Shown: one piece after another, positions 7,853-16,169 of the stretch
How the letters are laid out: the number at the start of each line of letters is the position of its first letter
Position numbering within the stretch: the first letter of the stretch is position 1
Origin: XYD2-FULL-39-9 sp964561035
GTDB taxonomy: Bacteria; Patescibacteriota; Patescibacteriia; Magasanikbacterales; GWA2-37-8
Direction of reading: 5' to 3'
Assembly (NCBI GenBank): GCA_964561035.1
Contig: CAZLNR010000005.1
Span: forward strand, 1-48,967
Length of the DNA stretch: 48,967 nucleotides
Position numbers and translations under genes: made by a program
Notes under the pieces: generated by a model
Told to the model about the DNA's origin: nothing
Seen by the model: only the letters and a program-made list of their open reading frames with translations
Databases searched by the model: none

Positions 7853-8875
7853 ATGTTTGAAAAATATAGAGATTTTTTGTCTTCTTTTGGAATAATGCTG
7901 CTTGGTGTTTTGCTTTTGTTTTTTTCTTCGGTATACTTTGGTTCTGAAAAAAGTTTTTCATTTGCTCGATTCCCGCACAGCGATAAGCGCGTGGTAGAAG
8001 GGGGAGACGTGCAGCTGCAAACTTTGCCGGTCAGCAAACCGTCAGTGCCATTATTGGATAAAACGGTTGCAGTTGACGATTTAATTTCAGGACGTCTTAC
8101 TGCCGTTGCCGCGGTTGTGCTGGATGCTAAAACAAAAACTGTTTTGTTTAATAAAAATGCGGCCGATGTGCGTCCGCTTGCCAGTATTACCAAGCTTATG
8201 TCTGCAATGGTTCTCATTGATTCTTCGCTTAATTGGAATACGGTTGCAACCGTGAGCGCTGAAGATATAGAAGGAGACCATCATATTGAAGCCGGAGAGC
8301 AGTTTACGCTTGAAGATCTTTGGAATATCGCTTTAATCGGCTCTTCCAATTCTGCCATCAATACTCTGGTGCGCAGTGCCGGTTTTTCTCGAGAAGATTT
8401 TGCTGTAAAGATGAATCAGAAAGCGCAAGCGTTGCGATTATTGTCAGCACGTTTTGTGGAGCCGACTGGTTTATCGGAAAATAATGTTGCGAGTGCTGCG
8501 GACACGGCAAAAATGTTAATTGATGCGTTGAAGTTTGATAAGATTTTTACCACAGTACAAGTCGGTGAATATTATGCTCATCCGCTTGGCAGCAAGAAAG
8601 CGCGTCGAGTATGGACAACCAACTGGCTGCTAACTAATTGGGTGCCAAATAAGTTTAAAGCAGAAAATATTGCCGGTAAAACAGGGTATATAGAAAGTTC
8701 TGGATATAATTTTGCCGTAAGCTTGAGCGATGAATCTGGTCATGCTATTGCTGCGGTGGTGTTAGGCGCTGCAGGAAATGAACAGCGTTTTAGCGAAGCG
8801 CGCGATTTGGCTGAGTGGACATTTGCGCATTTTGTTTGGCCTGATGAAGAAGGGTATAGCGCGTTGGTGGAATAA
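7853..8875 (+). CDS. dacA: D-alanyl-D-alanine carboxypeptidase (serine peptidase S11)
   Basis: This penicillin-binding protein trims the terminal D-Ala of peptidoglycan stem peptides outside the membrane. The 340-aa protein has an N-terminal hydrophobic anchor or signal segment (about 10-30). The catalytic domain has all three S11 motifs in order: SITK (S111 nucleophile, K114), SSN (164-166) and KTG (276-278). Its length and ending show it lacks the C-terminal PBP5 stalk domain and amphipathic helix, so it would be anchored at the N-terminus instead. It is 3 nt after scpB and is the last gene of the gap operon. An extended -10 promoter for pgk starts right after it. The S11 assignment is firm; the dacA symbol is by family. 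Confidence 0.9.
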   Translation: MFEKYRDFLSSFGIMLLGVLLLFFSSVYFGSEKSFSFARFPHSDKRVVEGGDVQLQTLPVSKPSVPLLDKTVAVDDLISGRLTAVAAVVLDAKTKTVLFNKNAADVRPLASITKLMSAMVLIDSSLNWNTVATVSAEDIEGDHHIEAGEQFTLEDLWNIALIGSSNSAINTLVRSAGFSREDFAVKMNQKAQALRLLSARFVEPTGLSENNVASAADTAKMLIDALKFDKIFTTVQVGEYYAHPLGSKKARRVWTTNWLLTNWVPNKFKAENIAGKTGYIESSGYNFAVSLSDESGHAIAAVVLGAAGNEQRFSEARDLAEWTFAHFVWPDEEGYSALVE

Positions 8876-8898
8876 AAAATTACTTCATGTTATTTTTG

Positions 8899-8907
8899 TG
8901 GTATAAT
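8899..8907 (+). promoter_or_regulatory. Extended -10 promoter of pgk
   Basis: TGGTATAAT at 8899-8907 is a perfect extended -10 element. No good -35 is visible. It lies 24 nt upstream of the chosen pgk ATG at 8931. Confidence 0.7.
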
Positions 8908-8930
8908 GCATAGCGATAATAGTGTATACC

Positions 8931-10103
8931 ATGAATATTAAGCATTTTGATCAAGCTGGAAAAATATCTGGAAAGACCGTTTTGGTGCGGGCTGATTTTA
9001 ACGTTCCGATTGCAGGTAAAAAAATTAAAGATAACTATAAAATTAAAAAAGGTTTGGCAACTATACAGTCGTTAGTAGAAAAAGGCGCAAAAGTGGTTAT
9101 AGTCTCTCATTTAGGTCGTCCTAAAAAAGCTGAAAAAGCGCTTAGTCTAAAGCCTGTAGCCGAAGAGCTCGGAAGATTTTTACAAAAAAAGATTACGCTT
9201 CTTGATGTAACTGATTTAAAAAAAACTAAACAATATATTGCTCAGCTGCCAATGCGATCGGTGGTTATGCTGGAAAATATCAGATTTTTAAAAGGAGAAG
9301 CTACGAATGCTCAGCCATTGGCCAAAGCATTGGCAGGTTTAGCAGACATGTTTGTTTTGGATGGCTTTGCGGTGGCGCATCGCGATGCTGCTTCAGTTTC
9401 CGGAGTTGCTGCTTACATACCCGCTTATGCCGGTACGCTTTTGGCCGAAGAGGTTCGTGGTCTAGATGCGGCGCTCAATCATCCTAAAAAACCATTTGTA
9501 GCTGTTTTGGGCGGTATTAAGATGGAAACAAAAATTCCGGTTTTAAAGAATTTTTTAGTGAAAGCAGATTATATTTTGGTAGGTGGCGGTATTGCTAATA
9601 CCTATATGTGGGCAAAAGGTGAAAAAGTCGGCGCTTCTGTGATTGATGCTGATTTTAAAAAACAAATTCTTACATTATGCGCTAAGAAAAAAGTAATTAT
9701 GCCCATTGATTTTGTAGTAGGGCAGAAGAATGGAAAAAAAGCGCGTATCGTATCCGCAAAACAAATGATGCTTAAAAAGACCGAAGGGATATTTGATATT
9801 GGTCCGGCTACCATTATGATGTTTGCGTCCTATATTAAGAAAGCAAAAACAATTGTTTGGAATGGAGCTATGGGCAATTTTGAGCAGCGACCATACCAGT
9901 ATGGCACTTATTCCATTGCGCATGTGGTAGCAGCTCGTTCTCGAGGCAAGGCCTATGGCGTAGCTGGTGGCGGCGAAACAATTGAGATTCTTAAGAAGCT
10001 GCATATACTTAATGATATTGACATGGCTTCAACTGGAGGCGGATCTATGCTAGAATATATGGGAGGCAAGAAATTGCCCGGTTTGGAAATATTAAAAAAA
10101 TAA
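8931..10103 (+). CDS. pgk: Phosphoglycerate kinase
   Basis: It transfers the acyl phosphate of 1,3-bisphosphoglycerate to ADP in glycolysis. The 390-aa protein has the N-domain substrate-binding signature (VLVRADFNVPI) and the SHLGRPK loop. The hinge and C-domain nucleotide site include AVLGGIKMETKI, WNGAMGNFEQ, GGGETIEILKK and the C-terminal STGGGSMLEYMGGKKLPGLE. In the first C-domain motif the usual GGAKV sequence reads GGIKM. The ATG at 8931 is preferred over an upstream GTG at 8922 because it gives the normal family N-terminus. It is followed by the SIMPL-domain gene and eno, each with separate promoter or terminator signals. Confidence 0.96.
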   Translation: MNIKHFDQAGKISGKTVLVRADFNVPIAGKKIKDNYKIKKGLATIQSLVEKGAKVVIVSHLGRPKKAEKALSLKPVAEELGRFLQKKITLLDVTDLKKTKQYIAQLPMRSVVMLENIRFLKGEATNAQPLAKALAGLADMFVLDGFAVAHRDAASVSGVAAYIPAYAGTLLAEEVRGLDAALNHPKKPFVAVLGGIKMETKIPVLKNFLVKADYILVGGGIANTYMWAKGEKVGASVIDADFKKQILTLCAKKKVIMPIDFVVGQKNGKKARIVSAKQMMLKKTEGIFDIGPATIMMFASYIKKAKTIVWNGAMGNFEQRPYQYGTYSIAHVVAARSRGKAYGVAGGGETIEILKKLHILNDIDMASTGGGSMLEYMGGKKLPGLEILKK

Positions 10104-10121
10104 TTTTATTTAATTAATAAT

Positions 10122-10155
10122 GATAGTTTTGTTTTTACACAACACTATCCGGAGG
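10122..10155 (+). promoter_or_regulatory. Leader hairpin followed by strong Shine-Dalgarno
   Basis: An imperfect 10-bp inverted repeat (GATAGTTTTG 10122-10131, CAACACTATC 10140-10149, one mismatch) ends directly before the Shine-Dalgarno GGAGG at 10151-10155. The SIMPL gene starts 8 nt later at 10164. Strong Shine-Dalgarno sequences are uncommon in this window. The hairpin may be a weak pgk terminator or may influence translation. Confidence 0.5.
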
Positions 10156-10163
10156 ATTTTTAT

Positions 10164-11009
10164 ATGGGAACTATGCCAGAGGGAAAAAATAAAATAGAGC
10201 AAATGGCGGATTGTTGCAGTTGGCGGGATGGTTATGGTCATGCTCATGGTTTTGGAAAAAAATTGTTATGTACTTTGGCCGGCATTTTAATGGTGTATGG
10301 TATTTTTTATGTCGGCACTTTGATTAGCAACAACATTAAAAAGAACGCGTTTATCGGTCGTGCCGATCGTATGGAACGCACCGTGGTTATAAACGGTTTT
10401 GGCAAGGTGAATGGAAAAAATGATATTGCCATGACCACTCTCGGTTACTCCAATACTGATAAAGATGTTTCTAAAGCCCAAGCAGACAATAAAAAAGTAA
10501 TGGATCAAATTTTTGCTGATCTTAAGCAAATGGGCATAGAAGAAAAAGATTTGCAGAGTAATTACAATATTTATCCGGAATATAACTATACCCAAGATAA
10601 AGGCCAAGAGCTAAAAGGTTACCGAGTTTCAAATAGCCTGACAATAAAAATTAGAGATTTAAGCAAAGTCAGTAATATTTTGGCTTTGGCCGGCAAGTAT
10701 GGCGCTACTGAAGTTAACGGGTTGAGTTTTACTATAGATGATACTGAGAATTTGAAAGCGCAGGCCAGAGAAAAGGCATTGGCAGACGCCAAATTGAAAG
10801 CGCTTAAGACAGCTCAGGCCTTGGGTCTTCGCCTCGGATCAGTGGTGAGTTATAACGAATATGAAGTCAGTCCTAACTATGATTATGGCTACCCTCGCTA
10901 TGCAGAAGCAACTGGCATGGGCGGCGGCGGATCAGCGCCAACAGCAGTTTCTGGCGGAAGCATGGATGTTAGCATGAATGTAAGCATTGTCTACGAAATT
11001 GTTCAATAA
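10164..11009 (+). CDS. SIMPL (DUF541) domain protein, membrane-anchored
   Basis: This 281-aa protein has a cytoplasmic N-terminus, one membrane segment (about 36-53, LLCTLAGILMVYGIFYVGTL) and an extracytoplasmic SIMPL domain. Family features include the opening VVINGFGKV, an ANNKKVMD-type helix, the DLQSNYNIYPEYNY strand-turn, the GYRVSNSLTIKI strand and the AREKALADAKLKA helix. Bacterial homologues are outer-envelope or periplasmic proteins often linked to oxidative stress, but their biochemical role is not settled. The tail has a glycine-rich insert (GMGGGGSAP) before the last strand. It has its own strong Shine-Dalgarno sequence and a terminator, so it is probably monocistronic. Nothing links it functionally to glycolysis beyond position. 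Confidence 0.85.
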   Translation: MGTMPEGKNKIEQMADCCSWRDGYGHAHGFGKKLLCTLAGILMVYGIFYVGTLISNNIKKNAFIGRADRMERTVVINGFGKVNGKNDIAMTTLGYSNTDKDVSKAQADNKKVMDQIFADLKQMGIEEKDLQSNYNIYPEYNYTQDKGQELKGYRVSNSLTIKIRDLSKVSNILALAGKYGATEVNGLSFTIDDTENLKAQAREKALADAKLKALKTAQALGLRLGSVVSYNEYEVSPNYDYGYPRYAEATGMGGGGSAPTAVSGGSMDVSMNVSIVYEIVQ

Positions 11010-11022
11010 AAATTCAATAAAG

Positions 11023-11046
11023 GAGCCCGAGGAGGGCTCTTTTTTG
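11023..11046 (+). terminator. Terminator of the SIMPL-domain gene
   Basis: GAGCCC at 11023-11028 pairs with GGGCTC at 11034-11039, with a 5-nt loop, followed by a run of T at 11040-11045. Confidence 0.9.
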
Positions 11047-11059
11047 TTAGCAGAGAGTG

Positions 11060-11068
11060 TGGTACAAT
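11060..11068 (+). promoter_or_regulatory. Extended -10 promoter of eno
   Basis: TGGTACAAT at 11060-11068 follows the SIMPL terminator and lies 29 nt before the eno ATG. The -35 is weak, as expected for an extended -10 promoter. Confidence 0.6.
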
Positions 11069-11097
11069 TCTTCAGCAAATAACCTATCATATCCATT

Positions 11098-12351
11098 ATG
11101 AAAATTAAACAAGTAACAGCTAGAGAAATTTTGGATTCTCGCGGCAATCCTACAGTGGAAGCAAAAATCGTGCTTGAGAACGGGCTGGCAGCGGTGGCAA
11201 AAGTGCCGTCCGGGGCATCTACTGGCGCACATGAGGCATGGGAGTTGCGTGATGGTGGAAAACGGTATGATGGCAAGGGTGTGCTAAAAGCTGTGAAGCA
11301 TGTAAATGTTGATATTGCGCGCGCAGTAGCTGGAATGGAAGTGTCAGAAATAGAAAAAATTGATGCAGCCATGATTGCTTTGGATGGAACCTCAAATAAA
11401 TCAAAACTCGGAGCAAACGCTATCTTAGCAGTGTCTTTGGCTGCGGTGCGGGCGGGTGCTTTAGCAGCGCATATGCCTCTTTATGCGTATATTAGACAGG
11501 TATATAGATTGACCGAAAAAGAATACCGATTGCCAGTGCTTGGAATGAATATTATAAATGGCGGTCGTCATGCTGATAACGGTCTTTCGGTGCAAGAATT
11601 TATGATTATGCCAAAACATAAATTGTTGCGTGAGCGCGTACGTATGGGTGCGCAAATTTTTCATGCTTTGGCAAGCTTGTTGCATGAAAAAGGTTTTGTA
11701 ACCGGAGTGGGAGACGAAGGCGGTTTTGCGCCAGAGCTGCTCAATAATGAAAAAGCAATTCAGTATATTATGCAGGCCATTAAATTGGCGGGTTGGGAGC
11801 CGGGCAAGCATGTATTTTTAGCTTTAGATGTGGCGGCTTCGGAGTTTTATAGAAATAAAAAATATTATTTTTTAGGAAAAAAACAAGCTTGGAGCGCGGC
11901 AGATATGATTGGTAATATTAAAAATTGGATTAAAAAATACCCGATTGTTTCAGTGGAAGATGGTTTAGCAGAGGATGATTGGTCCAATTGGACAACGCTT
12001 ACCAAAGAGGTTGGTAAAAACGTGGCGCTAGTCGGTGATGATTTATTTGTAACCAATCCGGATCGTATTGCCAAAGGTATTGCCGAACATGTAGCCAATA
12101 CCGTGCTTATTAAGATCAATCAAATTGGCACTGTTTCAGAAACGATTAAGGCGGTACAGTTGGCGCGCCAGCATAATTATAGTATTTTTGTCTCTCATCG
12201 CAGCGGAGAAACTGCCGACACATTTATTGCGGATTTAGCCGTAGCGGTAAATGCGGAATATATGAAAACCGGATCACTGTCTCGTTCTGAGCGAGTTGAA
12301 AAATATAATCGTTTAATGGAAATTGAGCATGAATTAGAATCAGCGCTATGA
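11098..12351 (+). CDS. eno: Enolase
   Basis: It dehydrates 2-phosphoglycerate to phosphoenolpyruvate, binding magnesium. The 417-aa protein has the N-terminal ILDSRGNPTVE and PSGASTG loops and the NIINGGRHADN region. The catalytic base and metal-ligand blocks are GVGDEGGFAP, LALDVAASEF, SVEDGLAEDDW and LVGDDLFVTN. IKINQIGT contains the catalytic lysine. The signature SHRSGETADTFIADLAV has A where most enolases have E. The usual GAPCRSER or GS.SRSER segment reads TGSLSRSER. The stop overlaps the gpmI start by 4 nt (ATGA), implying translational coupling with the first mutase. Confidence 0.97.
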   Translation: MKIKQVTAREILDSRGNPTVEAKIVLENGLAAVAKVPSGASTGAHEAWELRDGGKRYDGKGVLKAVKHVNVDIARAVAGMEVSEIEKIDAAMIALDGTSNKSKLGANAILAVSLAAVRAGALAAHMPLYAYIRQVYRLTEKEYRLPVLGMNIINGGRHADNGLSVQEFMIMPKHKLLRERVRMGAQIFHALASLLHEKGFVTGVGDEGGFAPELLNNEKAIQYIMQAIKLAGWEPGKHVFLALDVAASEFYRNKKYYFLGKKQAWSAADMIGNIKNWIKKYPIVSVEDGLAEDDWSNWTTLTKEVGKNVALVGDDLFVTNPDRIAKGIAEHVANTVLIKINQIGTVSETIKAVQLARQHNYSIFVSHRSGETADTFIADLAVAVNAEYMKTGSLSRSERVEKYNRLMEIEHELESAL

Positions 12352-13898
12352 AACATCAAAAACAAACTGTACTTGTTATAGTTGATGGCTGGGGAATAGG
12401 AAGCCCAAAAGATCCAGGCAATCCGGTTACTGTTAAAACAGCGCCTAATTATTTTTCGTATTTGGAAAAATATCCCAACACACAACTAAAGGCCAGTGGA
12501 GAAAGTGTGGGGCTTTTTAAAGGGCAAGAAGGAAACAGTGAAGCTGGGCATCTCAATTTGGGAGCAGGCCGAATTGTCAAACAAGATGCTCTATATATAT
12601 CAGAATCCATAAAAGACGGATTATTTTTTAAGAACAACGCTTTTCATGAAGCAATGCATTATGTAAAAAAACACGACTCATCTGTTCATTTGATGGGCTT
12701 GCTTTCAAACCATAACAGCGCACATTCTTGCCCTGAGCATTTGTATGCCTTATTGGAGTTGTTACATAGAGAAAGAATTAAAAAAGTTTATCTGCACTTA
12801 TTTACGGATGGCCGCGACTCCAGTCAATTTGAAGCGGCGCGGCATTTTAAAAATTTAGAGAAGCATTTTTATGGTAATGAAAAGGTGGCTACAGTTATGG
12901 GCAGGTTTTATGCTATGGATAGAAATAAAAGCTGGGCTCGTATTAAGCGAGCATACGATGCGTTGGTGCTCGGTTCGGGTAACAAAGCTGCAAATATCAG
13001 CGATGCGCTGCGCGAATCGTACAACAAAGGTGATAGCGATGAGTTTGTTGAGCCCACCATTATTACGGAAAAAGGAAAGCCTGTAGCCACGATTAAAGAC
13101 CATGATGCCATTTTCTTTTTTAATCTGCGTAGTGATCGGGCGCGTGAATTAACCAAAGCATTTGTACAGCCTAATTTTAAAGAGCTTAATCCTGGCGCGT
13201 TTACTCGTTCGCGATGTCCAAAACATATTCAGTTTGTAGCTTTGACAGATTTTGGTCCAGATCTTCCGGGAATCTTAACTGCGTTTCCAAGCCGGGATGT
13301 GCCAAACAGTTTGGTACAAGCGCTTTGTCCGAAAAAACAATTATATATTGCCGAATCTGAAAAGTTTGCGCATATTACTTATTTTTTAAATGGTGGTTAT
13401 GCGCAGCATTTTTGTGATGAAAGCTGGGTAAAAATTTCTTCCGTAGAATTAAAAGATTATGCCAATAAGCCGGAAATGAGCGCGAAGCAAATTACAGATT
13501 ATGCTATTGGTGCAATTAAATCTGAACATTATGAGTTTATTGCTTTAAATTTTGCTAACATGGATATGGTCGGGCATACGGGAAATTTTACCGCTGGTCA
13601 AAAAGCGGTAAAAGCAGTCGATCAGGCTATAGACCGAATTGCCAAAACTGTGCTAAAACATAAAGGCCAGCTTATTATTACGGCCGATCATGGGAATATT
13701 GAAGAAATGATCAATGCGGAAACTGGCGAGCCAAACACAGAACACTCGACCAATCCCGTGCCATTTATTTTGATTACCGATGATAAAAAAATTCCGCGAT
13801 CATTGCCATCGGGCAAACTTGCTAATGTAGCTCCAACTATTCTTAAATTAATGGGCGTGGCCAAGCCGGCGGAAATGACTGCAAAAAGCCTGGTTTAA
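12348..13898 (+). CDS. gpmI: Phosphoglycerate mutase, cofactor-independent, copy 1
   Basis: It interconverts 3- and 2-phosphoglycerate through a phosphoserine intermediate at a dimanganese site. The 516-aa protein keeps the active-site pieces known from the family: the DGWG metal site, phosphorylated S64 in GNSEAGHLN, the histidine of SAHS, DGRD, GRFYAMDR, the paired arginines of NLRSDRAR, EKFAHITYF, DMVGHTG, TADHGN and EHSTNP. Compared with copy 2 it diverges at substrate-proximal loops: NHNSAHSCPEH where the family typically has GGVHSH, and RSDR where RPDR is usual. It overlaps eno by 4 nt and precedes copy 2 by 25 nt. Both copies look catalytically competent, so division of labour between them is an open question. 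Confidence 0.93.
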   Translation: MKHQKQTVLVIVDGWGIGSPKDPGNPVTVKTAPNYFSYLEKYPNTQLKASGESVGLFKGQEGNSEAGHLNLGAGRIVKQDALYISESIKDGLFFKNNAFHEAMHYVKKHDSSVHLMGLLSNHNSAHSCPEHLYALLELLHRERIKKVYLHLFTDGRDSSQFEAARHFKNLEKHFYGNEKVATVMGRFYAMDRNKSWARIKRAYDALVLGSGNKAANISDALRESYNKGDSDEFVEPTIITEKGKPVATIKDHDAIFFFNLRSDRARELTKAFVQPNFKELNPGAFTRSRCPKHIQFVALTDFGPDLPGILTAFPSRDVPNSLVQALCPKKQLYIAESEKFAHITYFLNGGYAQHFCDESWVKISSVELKDYANKPEMSAKQITDYAIGAIKSEHYEFIALNFANMDMVGHTGNFTAGQKAVKAVDQAIDRIAKTVLKHKGQLIITADHGNIEEMINAETGEPNTEHSTNPVPFILITDDKKIPRSLPSGKLANVAPTILKLMGVAKPAEMTAKSLV

Positions 13899-13923
13899 TT
13901 TGCGAGGAGTTAAAAAAGATGTT

Positions 13924-15501
13924 ATGTCAAAGCGACCGATTATATTAGTAATTATGGATGGGTGGGGGGTAGCGCCACATGTTGATGGAAATGCTATTTT
14001 TCGAGCTGAAACGCCAAATTTTAATAAGTTTATTACTAATTATCCAGCCATGACAGTGCATGCTTCAGGCACAGAAGTGGGTCTTTTGTTTGGGGAAATG
14101 GGGAATTCTGAAGTGGGTCACCTAAATATCGGCGCAGGCAGAGTGTATTACCAAAGCTGTCCGCGCATTAATCGTGCTATTGAGGATGGTACTTTTTTTG
14201 AAAACGAAGCGCTGTGCGCTGCCATTGATCATGCGAAAAAAAATAACTCAAATTTGCATTTGGTTGGGCTGGTGAGCTCGGGTAATGTTCATTCCAGCAA
14301 TCAGCATTTGTATGCATTGTTGGATTTATGCAAAAGAAAAAAGTTTACAAAAAATGTTTTTATTCACGCGGTACTTGACGGCCGTGATGCTTTGTATAAT
14401 TCCGGTCGTGAATTTATTGCTGAAGCGGAAAAAAAGATTGCCGAATTTAAGGTGGGAGAGATTGCTACATTATCCGGACGATATTTTGCTATGGATAGGG
14501 ATAATAGATGGGATAGATGCGAGAAGGCATACCGAGCAATTGTTGAAGGCAAGGCAGATCGATATGATCAAGATCCGATTGCGGCTATAGAAAAATCATA
14601 TGAACAAAAAATATATGACGAAGAATTTGTTCCAACTGTTATAACACGCAAAGATAAGCCTATATCCGTGATGGGGGAAAAAGATGCAGTTATTTTTTTC
14701 AATTTTAGACCTGATCGCGCTCGACAATTGACGGAAGCGTTTGCTTTGCCATCGTTTAATAAATTTGCAAAAACATATTCAAAAGATTTATTTGTGGCCA
14801 CGATGACAGAATATGAAAAAGATCTGCCTGTAGCCGTGGCGTTTGCGCCGGTGGTGGTTCATAATTGTTTGGCCGAAGTAATAAGCAAGGCTGGCCTCAA
14901 ACAATTACATATAGCCGAAACAGAAAAATATGCTCATGTTACGTTTTTTCTAAACGGCACAGTGGAAGAACCTTTTCCTGGTGAAGACAGGGTTTTGATT
15001 CCTTCGCCGCATGTATCCAGTTATGATCAGCAACCGGAAATGTCCGCATTAGAAATTGCCAAAGAAGCCGGTAAAGCAATAGATAGCGGCAAGTATGATT
15101 TTATTGTTTTAAATATTGCTAATGCGGATATGGTAGGCCACACTGGTAATCTTGAGGCAGGAATAAAAGCATGTAAAATTGTTGATAAATGTTTGGGTGA
15201 TATTGCGGATCATGTTTTGTCTCAAAATGGCGTTATGGTAATTACAGCCGATCATGGCAATGCCGAAGAAATGACCAATCTGCAAACCGGAGATATTGAT
15301 AAAGAGCATTCTACCAATCCGGTCCCTTTAATTATTGTTGGCAAAGAATTTTTAGGTCAAGCCGGTCCATCGGGAGACCCCCCGGAAGGCGATTTAAGTT
15401 TGTTGCAGCCTGCAGGCGTTTTGGCAGATATTGCTCCAACCATTCTTTCATTATTAGGAGTTGCGCAGCCGGAGGATATGACGGGCGCAGTGCTTATCTA
15501 A
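13924..15501 (+). CDS. gpmI: Phosphoglycerate mutase, cofactor-independent, copy 2
   Basis: This second, full-length alkaline-phosphatase-superfamily mutase (525 aa) carries the canonical residues: S62 in GNSEVGHLNIGAGR, GNVHSS, DGRD, GRYFAMDRDNRWDR, NFRPDRAR, EKYAHVTFFLNG, ADMVGHTG, TADHGN and EHSTNP. Its motifs are closer to textbook iPGM than copy 1. A proline- and glycine-rich insert (SGDPPEGDLSLLQ) lies before the C-terminal helix. The ATG at 13924 is chosen because MSKRPIILVIMDGWG is the family start and a GAGGAG Shine-Dalgarno lies at 13904-13909. It ends at a hairpin terminator that also carries the -35 of the next promoter. Confidence 0.94.
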   Translation: MSKRPIILVIMDGWGVAPHVDGNAIFRAETPNFNKFITNYPAMTVHASGTEVGLLFGEMGNSEVGHLNIGAGRVYYQSCPRINRAIEDGTFFENEALCAAIDHAKKNNSNLHLVGLVSSGNVHSSNQHLYALLDLCKRKKFTKNVFIHAVLDGRDALYNSGREFIAEAEKKIAEFKVGEIATLSGRYFAMDRDNRWDRCEKAYRAIVEGKADRYDQDPIAAIEKSYEQKIYDEEFVPTVITRKDKPISVMGEKDAVIFFNFRPDRARQLTEAFALPSFNKFAKTYSKDLFVATMTEYEKDLPVAVAFAPVVVHNCLAEVISKAGLKQLHIAETEKYAHVTFFLNGTVEEPFPGEDRVLIPSPHVSSYDQQPEMSALEIAKEAGKAIDSGKYDFIVLNIANADMVGHTGNLEAGIKACKIVDKCLGDIADHVLSQNGVMVITADHGNAEEMTNLQTGDIDKEHSTNPVPLIIVGKEFLGQAGPSGDPPEGDLSLLQPAGVLADIAPTILSLLGVAQPEDMTGAVLI

Positions 15502-15510
15502 ATAAAAAAT

Positions 15511-15538
15511 AAACAGAGGGTTGACATGCCCTCTGTTT
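15511..15538 (+). terminator. Terminator of gpmI copy 2, with a -35 box in its loop
   Basis: There is a perfect 10-bp stem, AAACAGAGGG at 15511-15520 and CCCTCTGTTT at 15529-15538. The 8-nt loop is TTGACATG, which contains a consensus -35 hexamer. Only a short T run follows (TTTTG). Confidence 0.8.
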
Positions 15539-15547
15539 TGGTATACT
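15521..15547 (+). promoter_or_regulatory. Promoter of the 153-aa GC-rich gene
   Basis: TTGACA at 15521-15526 lies within the terminator loop. The extended -10 element TGGTATACT is at 15539-15547, giving a 15-nt spacer. The start codon at 15587 is 40 nt downstream. Confidence 0.65.
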
Positions 15548-15586
15548 GTTTTGTATTCCGCACACACGTGGAAAAGGGAGAATGTC

Positions 15587-16048
15587 ATGTCGACCAATTC
15601 GTTTGGTGATGTTTGCCAAGCTGTGATGCAATTGCTTCCACCCACCTTGGAGATCGACCCTTCTGTCTGTGATCTGGGGTTGACTCCGGACTTGGACAAG
15701 CTGCACACTTACCAGTTTGCGCGTCCAAGGCTTGACGGTACTGTCCCTGAGGTTGTCGAAGACGACTTCTGGGGCATGGTCTTGCAGGGCGGTTATGGTC
15801 AGTATGGGCTAGGATTGTTGAATCAGCTGTGGAATGTGCCATATAGGGAATGGCCAGCATCGCTGATGTCAGTGGGCGACACGCTCGTGTTTGGTGGAGC
15901 CAGGTTGCGGCGCAAGGGTATGTTGTTTGTGGCTACTCTTGCGATTCAGTACGATTTGCGCACTGAGAGGTTGGTGCCTGTAGTTGGTGCCAAGTGGACA
16001 GGGTCTCCGTACTGGCCGTATCAGGCTGGATTGTTGTGTGAAGCGTAG
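15587..16048 (+). CDS. Orphan 153-aa protein in a GC-rich island, unknown function
   Basis: I do not recognise this protein. It is soluble-looking, 153 aa, with an acidic N-terminal half (LEIDPSVCDLGLTPDLD) and a glycine- and aromatic-rich centre (FWGMVLQGGYGQYGLGLLNQLW). It ends with a strand-rich part (KGMLFVATLAIQYDLRTERLVPVVGAKW). The ATG at 15587 has a good Shine-Dalgarno (AAGGGAG, 15574-15580); the longer upstream frame runs through the promoter. The 60 nt at 15721-15780 are 58% GC, against 32% at 15061-15120 in gpmI, and codons differ accordingly. It has its own promoter and a GC-rich terminator. It is probably a horizontally acquired single-gene unit. Confidence 0.7.
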   Translation: MSTNSFGDVCQAVMQLLPPTLEIDPSVCDLGLTPDLDKLHTYQFARPRLDGTVPEVVEDDFWGMVLQGGYGQYGLGLLNQLWNVPYREWPASLMSVGDTLVFGGARLRRKGMLFVATLAIQYDLRTERLVPVVGAKWTGSPYWPYQAGLLCEA

Positions 16049-16085
16049 TCGCCACGTTGCGGCACGCTTCGGAAACGTGTGGCAT

Positions 16086-16125
16086 GGCCGCAGGCGTGGG
16101 AGACGCCGGCGGCCTTTGTAGTTTT
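16086..16125 (+). terminator. GC-rich terminator of the 153-aa gene
   Basis: GGCCGCAGGCGT (16086-16097) pairs with ACGCCGGCGGCC (16103-16114) with one mismatch and a 5-nt loop. TTTGTAGTTTT follows. It is much richer in GC than the host terminators nearby. Confidence 0.8.
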
Positions 16126-16133
16126 ATATAAAA

Positions 16134-16169
16134 AAATACCGCGTTTGCTGTAAAATGTGCGCGGTATTT
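16134..16169 (-). terminator. Terminator of the minus-strand DHH-like gene
   Basis: A 10-bp perfect stem, AAATACCGCG (16134-16143) and CGCGGTATTT (16160-16169), has a 16-nt loop. It overlaps the stop codon of the minus-strand gene and has T-rich tails in both directions, so it may serve both strands. Confidence 0.75.

Noticed and set aside
12348..12351. TGA recoded as glycine (code 25), as in some CPR lineages
   Set aside because: eno and other genes end at TGA in the expected place and no secure gene contains an in-frame TGA.
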